Source: an uncultured Spirochaetales bacterium (GTDB lineage Bacteria; UBP6; UBA1177). Taken from it: 64,000 nt of DNA. The notes beneath the pieces were generated by a model. That model did no database searches. It saw only the letters and a program-made list of their open reading frames with translations, and was not told where the DNA came from. Position numbers and translations under genes: made by a program. Of this stretch, positions 59,507 through 64,000 are shown piece after piece. Where the stretch lies: positions 186,001 through 250,000 of the forward strand of contig CACYHH010000001.1 of assembly GCA_902774115.1 (NCBI GenBank), read 5' to 3'. Numbering within the stretch: the stretch's first letter is position 1; every line of letters begins with the position of its first letter.

Positions 59507-59534
59507 TTGATAATATTTCTGAAAGATTTACAAT
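59507..59534 (+). promoter_or_regulatory. putative promoter of lipoprotein gene
   Basis: TTGATA (59507-59512), 16 bases, TACAAT (59529-59534). Confidence 0.6.
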
Positions 59535-59571
59535 TGAAAAGTTGTTTTGGTGTCTTTTATGGAGAATGAAA

Positions 59572-60651
59572 ATGCGAAAATTCTTCTTTTTATTTTTGGC
59601 TTTCATCTTAGTTTCATGCAGCGGCGAGGCTATGAAACGGCTGACTCCGGTAGCTGATGAACCTTCCGGATCAGGAGAAAATGTGACTGATGAAAACAAT
59701 GAAAACCCTGATGAAAGTGTTGTTCCGCCGGAAAAAGACGGCGATAACGGCGAAGTTCAGGATGAAAACAAGCCTGTAACAGACGAGGAGAATCCTGAAA
59801 ATCCCGATGAGGAAGAAAAGCCCGTAAACGATTCAGACACTTCGGTTCCAGATGAAGAAAATCCGGAGAATGATTCTGAAAGTGTTTCTGATGATGATAC
59901 TGCACCGGAAAATCCGGACGATGTCTGGTCTGTATGCGGAACAGTTTTCAACGGTTCCAACTGCATAGCTTCTTCGTGCGACACCGATGCCGACTGCTGC
60001 GAAGCCGATCTTTGCGTTGCAACGGACGGATGCGGCGGTGCGAAAGTTTGCAGAACAGCTTTCTTCAAAGAGAATTTCGATTCTTACACGGCAGGATCTT
60101 TTCCGCCTAAAAGTTCCGGCTGGACACTGAAATATCAGGGACAGAGCCAGTGGTATCAGATAGTTACGTCCGAACGTTATTTCTCTGCTAAAAACAGCAT
60201 GCACCTTTTGGGCAATCAGCAGAAGAACTATTCTGCAATCATGACCGCAGCTTTGCCGCAGGTTCCCGATGTAATAAACGTAGAAATGAAGATGAACACT
60301 GAAGGAGACGATGTTTCTTTCGCTCTCTGCTCATTTGAGAGGGAAGACGGCCGCACAAACTGGGGCGATATGTACTTGAAAGTCGAGTTTGCTGACGGAA
60401 AAATCCGCTATCAGATTCCGGAGTGGATAGTTTACGATGTAGCGCCTTCATACGAAGCAAACGAGTGGTATAAACTCCGCGTTAAAATGAACCAGACGGC
60501 AAAAACTATTTCTGTCTGGGTCAATGACGAGCTGAAAGTTGAAAATCAGGCGTTTAATCTTGATTCGTGGTCGATTCCTAACCTCTGTCTCGCATCGAAC
60601 AAAAATTATAAAAAAGTCTGGTTTGACGATATCTTTGTTTGGGAAGAATAA
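59572..60651 (+). CDS. acidic-linker lipoprotein with jelly-roll (LamG-like) domain
   Basis: The 359-residue product has a leader MRKFFFLFLAFILVSC with lipobox LVSC, an acidic linker (about 25-115: Asp/Glu/Asn/Pro-rich, ENPDEEEKPVNDSD type) and a small Cys knot (CIASSCDTDADCCEADLC). A domain of about 190 residues then resembles concanavalin A-like/3-keto-disaccharide hydrolase sandwich folds (ENFDSYTAGSFPP, NEWYKLRVKMNQTAKTISVWVND, VWFDDIFVWEE). ATG 59572 is chosen because GGAGA lies six bases upstream; ATG 59566 is too close. Carbohydrate binding at the cell surface is the best guess. Confidence 0.77.
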   Translation: MRKFFFLFLAFILVSCSGEAMKRLTPVADEPSGSGENVTDENNENPDESVVPPEKDGDNGEVQDENKPVTDEENPENPDEEEKPVNDSDTSVPDEENPENDSESVSDDDTAPENPDDVWSVCGTVFNGSNCIASSCDTDADCCEADLCVATDGCGGAKVCRTAFFKENFDSYTAGSFPPKSSGWTLKYQGQSQWYQIVTSERYFSAKNSMHLLGNQQKNYSAIMTAALPQVPDVINVEMKMNTEGDDVSFALCSFEREDGRTNWGDMYLKVEFADGKIRYQIPEWIVYDVAPSYEANEWYKLRVKMNQTAKTISVWVNDELKVENQAFNLDSWSIPNLCLASNKNYKKVWFDDIFVWEE

Positions 60652-60660
60652 TATATTTCT

Positions 60661-61551
60661 TTAATATTTTCCTGACGTTATCTTTTCTGACAGCGCTTTG
60701 ATGTGTTCCGGCGTTGTCCCGCAGCAGCCGCCGACGATTTTAGGTTCGAATTTCTGAATAAGTCCTGATATTTTTTGAGAAAATTCAGCCGGAGTCGTTT
60801 TGTAGACGAACTTTCCGCCGATGTTTTCGGGCAGTCCTAAATTGGGCATGATCGAAAGCGGAAAACTAGAAATTTTCTTAATTGTTTCAGCATCTTTTTC
60901 TATTTCTGCAAAATCTTCGCAGTTGATGCCGAGCGCAAACAAATCATATTTCGAGATTTCGCTGATGATTTCTTCGAACGGTGTCCCGGTATGGGTTTTT
61001 CCGTTTTTCCCTGAAAGAGAAACGATGAGCGGAATACCTTTGTTGATTTTTTTTGCAGATGCAAGTGCTGAATTTAATTGGATAATATCCTGCATGGTCT
61101 CAAAAATAAGCAGATCGGCTCCGCCTTCAAGAAGTGCTGAGATCTGAGTTGAATACGCTTCAAAAAGAAGAGCTTCATCCTGCTGCAATGAGCCGTTTCG
61201 GTTAAAAACAGGGCCGACTGAGCCTGCAACGAAGCGCGGTTTTTCCGGAGTCGAAAATTTGTTAGCCGCTTTTTTGGCTAAAATTGCAGAAATTTTTGCA
61301 CATTCGTAAGCTGATTTTTTTGATCCGAAACTTTCAAATACAAGCGGATTCGAGTTGAAAGAATTCGTTTCGACAACATCACAGCCAGCTTCGAAGTATT
61401 CTTCATGCAGGGCGAGCACTATTCCCGGGCGTTTCAGCGAAAGAATGTCGGGAAGAATCACTGAATTATCTTCTGAAAGCAGGTTTGAACCCGTTGCGCC
61501 GTCAAAAAGGATCGTTTTTTTAGTGCCTGCGAAATCTGAAAACGAAATCAT
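60661..61551 (-). CDS. homocysteine S-methyltransferase domain protein
   Basis: The 296-residue product is a Zn-dependent methyltransferase barrel like the N-terminal module of MetH or stand-alone MmuM. Strings: ILFDGATGSNLL, EAGCDVVETNSFNSNP, AGSVGP, GGADLLIFETMQDI, LGINCED and VGGCCGTTPEHI, which contains the zinc cysteines. It lacks the pterin, cobalamin and activation modules of MetH. Its ATG (61551) overlaps the stop of the ThyX-like gene (ATGA), so the two are coupled and probably both concern folate or one-carbon metabolism. The methyl donor cannot be read from the sequence. The frame is open further upstream inside the neighbour, which is rejected as a start. Confidence 0.88.
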   Translation of the reverse strand: MISFSDFAGTKKTILFDGATGSNLLSEDNSVILPDILSLKRPGIVLALHEEYFEAGCDVVETNSFNSNPLVFESFGSKKSAYECAKISAILAKKAANKFSTPEKPRFVAGSVGPVFNRNGSLQQDEALLFEAYSTQISALLEGGADLLIFETMQDIIQLNSALASAKKINKGIPLIVSLSGKNGKTHTGTPFEEIISEISKYDLFALGINCEDFAEIEKDAETIKKISSFPLSIMPNLGLPENIGGKFVYKTTPAEFSQKISGLIQKFEPKIVGGCCGTTPEHIKALSEKITSGKY

Positions 61552-63005
61552 TTTTCGGGGAATATTTTTGAAAAATGTTCGCGGTAGCTGCTTTTGCCGC
61601 AAAGAAGCATCGCGGTGAGTGGATGGACCGATCTGACGAAATTTTCTGCCTCTTTCGCGCTGTTGCGGATATCCCACTGAGCGTGTTCGTCGTCACGCAG
61701 CGAAATGAAGTGGTAAAGCTCTCTTGCGTTGATTTTAAGGAGAACTCTGCGCCTGTGTGCGTTTGATAAAATGTAATTTCCGGAGTAGGGGAAAACTTTC
61801 GCGAAATCGTAGTAAAAGTCGTTGATTTTATTGATTGTTTCGTTGAAAAACGCCTCTTTGCCGATAGCCTTTATCGATTCTGGAAGAGTGCAGCCGAGAT
61901 TCGGATCGTAATCCTGAACAAGCTGGGTAGTCATTCTGTGGCGCTTGAGCTGAGCATAGTTTGTGGCGCTTACGATGAGCTCGAAAGTGTAGTCGATCGT
62001 CTCGAAGGCGCGGTCCACTTTTTCAAAACTTTCTTTCGAAGCAAGAGCCTGTTTTATCAAGGTTTCTTTCGCTTCGAAGCTCATATTCCGAGCGTGGGCA
62101 AGGCAGCTTTCGAAATTTTTGTTTGAATATGCGTAAAGAAGCGCCGCTACAAGCTCTGTGTCTGCGTCTTTCGAATATGAAACCGGTGAAAAATCGCAAT
62201 TATTTACGTTGGTTGAGCCTTTTACGGCAAGAGCTGCTTCCAGAAGAGCACTTTTTTTGGCTGCCTCGTGTTTTGTCGGCTCGACATATTTGATGAGCGA
62301 AGGAGCGAGCGATTTCACTTTCTCAAAAAGTTTCGCAGAAAGTTCGCGAACTTCGGCAAGATCAGACGAATTGAACTGCCTCAGCATATTTTCAAGCGAA
62401 CGTGCGTTGACGGTCATTCCGAACTGCGATTTCGTGGCGAGTGCGACTATGTATCTCGCGTCTTCTTTCGCCTTTGTCTCCAAATCAATAGCATCGCGTT
62501 TTGTCTTTATTTTATCTGCGTTTTTCGCGAGAAGATCTTCTTTCAAAGCCTCAAAAAGGGTGAAATAGGCATCGTTCTGCATTTTTATAACTTGCGAAAA
62601 TCTCTCGGCGAAAGGGGAGCAATTTATCTCTTCCGGCATTATGAAATCGCCGTCAAGAGTGATGTAACGCTGACTTTTTTCGGTGAAGGAGGCAAGCCTG
62701 AACTTCTGAACTTCCTCAGTCGCGAGCCTTGAAATTCCGGTTATATCGAAGTTGAAAACGGCGTGTTCCGCAACGCTCGAATGACCGAGACCGAAAATTA
62801 TCGTTTCGTTCGACTTCCTCGATTTCGCCACCTCGGTGCGCGAGATTTTTCTCAGTTCGCCGATATTCGCAGGATCGCGTGAGATCCTGGCGTAAGCCGC
62901 GCTCAAAGTTTCCGGCGTGACATTGTCCTCGGTCCAGCCTGCGCGGTTTTTGAGTTCCTCGATTATCGAAGAATCGATGTTGTATCCGGATAAAGTTACG
63001 TTCAT
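61548..63005 (-). CDS. tandem-domain ThyX-like (FAD-dependent thymidylate synthase family) protein
   Basis: The 485-residue product is about twice the usual ThyX length. The first half has GHSSVAEHAVF (74-84), a ThyX-motif relative KFRLASFTEKSQRY (101-114, with the leading R-H changed to K-F) and ARYIVALATKSQFGMTVNAR (183-202). The second half has RHRMTT (355-360, lacking the usual S-x-N-E-x-S) and NARELYHFISLRDDEHAQWD near the C-terminus. ThyX methylates dUMP with CH2-folate and FADH2. Start ATG 63005 with GGGGAGAG upstream. It is coupled to a homocysteine methyltransferase gene. The two halves seem to have kept different active-site parts; activity is uncertain. Confidence 0.8.
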   Translation of the reverse strand: MNVTLSGYNIDSSIIEELKNRAGWTEDNVTPETLSAAYARISRDPANIGELRKISRTEVAKSRKSNETIIFGLGHSSVAEHAVFNFDITGISRLATEEVQKFRLASFTEKSQRYITLDGDFIMPEEINCSPFAERFSQVIKMQNDAYFTLFEALKEDLLAKNADKIKTKRDAIDLETKAKEDARYIVALATKSQFGMTVNARSLENMLRQFNSSDLAEVRELSAKLFEKVKSLAPSLIKYVEPTKHEAAKKSALLEAALAVKGSTNVNNCDFSPVSYSKDADTELVAALLYAYSNKNFESCLAHARNMSFEAKETLIKQALASKESFEKVDRAFETIDYTFELIVSATNYAQLKRHRMTTQLVQDYDPNLGCTLPESIKAIGKEAFFNETINKINDFYYDFAKVFPYSGNYILSNAHRRRVLLKINARELYHFISLRDDEHAQWDIRNSAKEAENFVRSVHPLTAMLLCGKSSYREHFSKIFPEK

Positions 63006-63046
63006 TTTTCTCTCCCCAAAAAAGCCGCTTGTCTTTACCATAATTT

Positions 63047-63074
63047 TTGAAGCAATAAAATTTTTTGTTATAAT
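63047..63074 (+). promoter_or_regulatory. putative promoter of ankyrin gene
   Basis: TTGAAG (63047-63052), 16 bases, perfect TATAAT (63069-63074), then GCCGGCGG and five T. Confidence 0.65.
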
Positions 63075-63093
63075 GCCGGCGGTTTTTGATTCA

Positions 63094-63163
63094 CCCGCGC
63101 CGACACCGCGCCATCGGCGTCACGTTGTCACGTCGTTACGTCGTTACGACGACACGGCGCGGG
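63094..63163 (+). repeat. hairpin element with four 8-base units (copy 2)
   Basis: The outer stem CCCGCGCC/GGCGCGGG (63094-63101, 63156-63163) encloses the units GTCACGTT, GTCACGTC, GTTACGTC, GTTACGAC (63119-63150). It lies between the promoter and the ribosome site, so it should be part of the 5' leader. Confidence 0.88.
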
Positions 63164-63181
63164 AAAGAAAAAGGAGGTTTA

Positions 63182-64000
63182 ATGAAGAAATTTTCCCTTT
63201 TCTTAATATTTTTTTCATTTTTTCTTTCTGCCGATGAGCTGAACGAGTCTTTTGCGGCTGCGGTTCAGGCTGGAAATGTGAAAACAGCAACGGAAGTGTT
63301 CGCAAAAGGTGCCGACATCAATTTTGTGGACGAGGACTGGCCTCTTTTTGTGACCGCTGTCACTTCGGGCGATGTCGCGATGACCGAATTTTTCATCAAA
63401 AACGGTGTCAACCTTGAGCTCAAAGGGCCTGACGGAAAAACGGCTCTTCTTCACGCTATTTCGCTGAAAAACAAAAAGATTGTCGAAATGCTGCTTGCGG
63501 CCGGAGCCGAGATAAAAACAGAGGATGCAGCCGGAAAGGATACTTTGATGTATGCCGCGGAAGCCAATAACGCCGAACTGATGAACAAACTTCTCAGGCA
63601 GGGTTTTGACGAAAAGAAAAAATCGAAGGCCGGAAAGACTGCTCTCGACTACGCGATCGATGCAAGAGCGCAGGAAACATACAGGATCCTGAGCAAAAAG
63701 AACACGCTTCCGATGGATTTCATAAACGCGGTGGAGAAGGGCGACGCGAAAGCTGTCAAAGCCCTGATTTCGGAAGGCGCCGATGTCAAAACAAAAGATA
63801 AAAACGGAAAGGCGGCAATAGTCATAGCGACTGAAAAAGGGTATACCGAAGTTGTAAAACTTATTCTTGAAAACGGTGCCGACCCCAATGGAAAATATTT
63901 CAAAAATCCGAAAGCCAGCCTTTTTGTGATGGCTATGCACAACAATCATTTGGATGCCGCGCTTGTTCTTTTGAAATCAGGCGCAAACGCAGATTTTAAC
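63182..64000 (+). CDS. secreted ankyrin-repeat protein, cut by window edge
   Basis: The open frame of 273 codons runs off the right edge with no stop. ATG 63182 follows a strong AAGGAGG. The signal peptide MKKFSLFLIFFSFFLSA is followed directly by ankyrin repeats (ESFAAAVQAGNVKTATEVF, GKTALLHAISLKNKKIVEML, GKAAIVIATEKGYTEVVKLI). At least seven repeats are visible. Unlike the giant protein at 15535-18414 there is no N-terminal CsgG/PEGA part. It is divergent from the ThyX-like gene and shares its upstream 8-base-unit hairpin type with the other ankyrin gene. Confidence 0.9.
   Translation, partial: MKKFSLFLIFFSFFLSADELNESFAAAVQAGNVKTATEVFAKGADINFVDEDWPLFVTAVTSGDVAMTEFFIKNGVNLELKGPDGKTALLHAISLKNKKIVEMLLAAGAEIKTEDAAGKDTLMYAAEANNAELMNKLLRQGFDEKKKSKAGKTALDYAIDARAQETYRILSKKNTLPMDFINAVEKGDAKAVKALISEGADVKTKDKNGKAAIVIATEKGYTEVVKLILENGADPNGKYFKNPKASLFVMAMHNNHLDAALVLLKSGANADFN

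Noticed and set aside
60661-61677. Longer N-terminus for the homocysteine methyltransferase
   Set aside because: It would overlap the ThyX-like gene by over 120 bases with no similarity; the ATGA overlap at 61548-61551 is typical of this genome.

Overview
The window looks like a chromosome segment of a Gram-negative bacterium. It encodes periplasmic HtrA, type IV pilus motor genes, lipoproteins and outer-membrane-type proteins. Four features point towards Myxococcota or related former deltaproteobacterial lineages: the gene order pilB-pilT-pilC-pilS-pilR, several proteins with an AgmX/PglI (TonB-like) C-terminal domain, Asp/Glu-rich lipoproteins, and two giant surface proteins ending in a Gly-Cys, membrane helix, Lys/Arg tail that resembles MYXO-CTERM. 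The base composition is rather low in GC for that group. The assignment is an inference from gene content, not a measured phylogeny.

Layout. 1-4.7 kb is accessory and partly decayed: an edge-truncated ORF6N gene, a single-chain restriction-modification-specificity protein, two broken gene starts, a REP-associated (RAYT) transposase and a palindrome-rich spacer. 4.7-19.2 kb is mostly on the minus strand: HtrA, an envelope protein pair, typA, a second ORF6N gene, and a six-gene operon led by a giant ankyrin protein (ankyrin, GNAT, deacetylase, deoC, lipoprotein, barrel protein), then riboflavin synthase. 19.3-30.8 kb is plus-strand housekeeping: an RRM protein, a Yip1-ispF-membrane protein-TMTC-like-U32 operon, then smpB-yraN-rsmI-lipoprotein-epimerase-tsaD. 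30.8-37.9 kb is the minus-strand pilBTCSR block. 37.9-48.2 kb holds surface and secreted proteins: a Cys-rich lipoprotein, two convergent paralogues of about 1,020 residues and a subtilase. 48.3-60.7 kb has pta, an ABC exporter, and a family of DUF1566/AgmX-domain paralogues interleaved with an AAA/DUF4143 ATPase and murJ. 60.7-64 kb has a homocysteine methyltransferase, a double-domain ThyX-like protein and the start of another ankyrin protein.

The least expected signals are in the DNA rather than in the gene list. (a) Both ORF6N genes carry a long perfect palindrome at the same codons. The two palindromes differ in sequence at four base pairs, and every change is compensated on the other arm even though amino acids change. 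(b) A REP-like palindrome with a 5' GTAG foot occurs in spacers, including 230 bases downstream of the RAYT gene, and also twice in frame inside an AgmX-domain gene, where it encodes VETLPETSQ. (c) A hairpin element containing four 8-base units precedes both ankyrin genes in the same orientation. (d) Most recognisable promoters have a 16-base spacer, and several continue into a GCG plus T-tract start region.

No tRNA, rRNA or CRISPR array was recognised. All statements come from reading the sequence; no database search was run.
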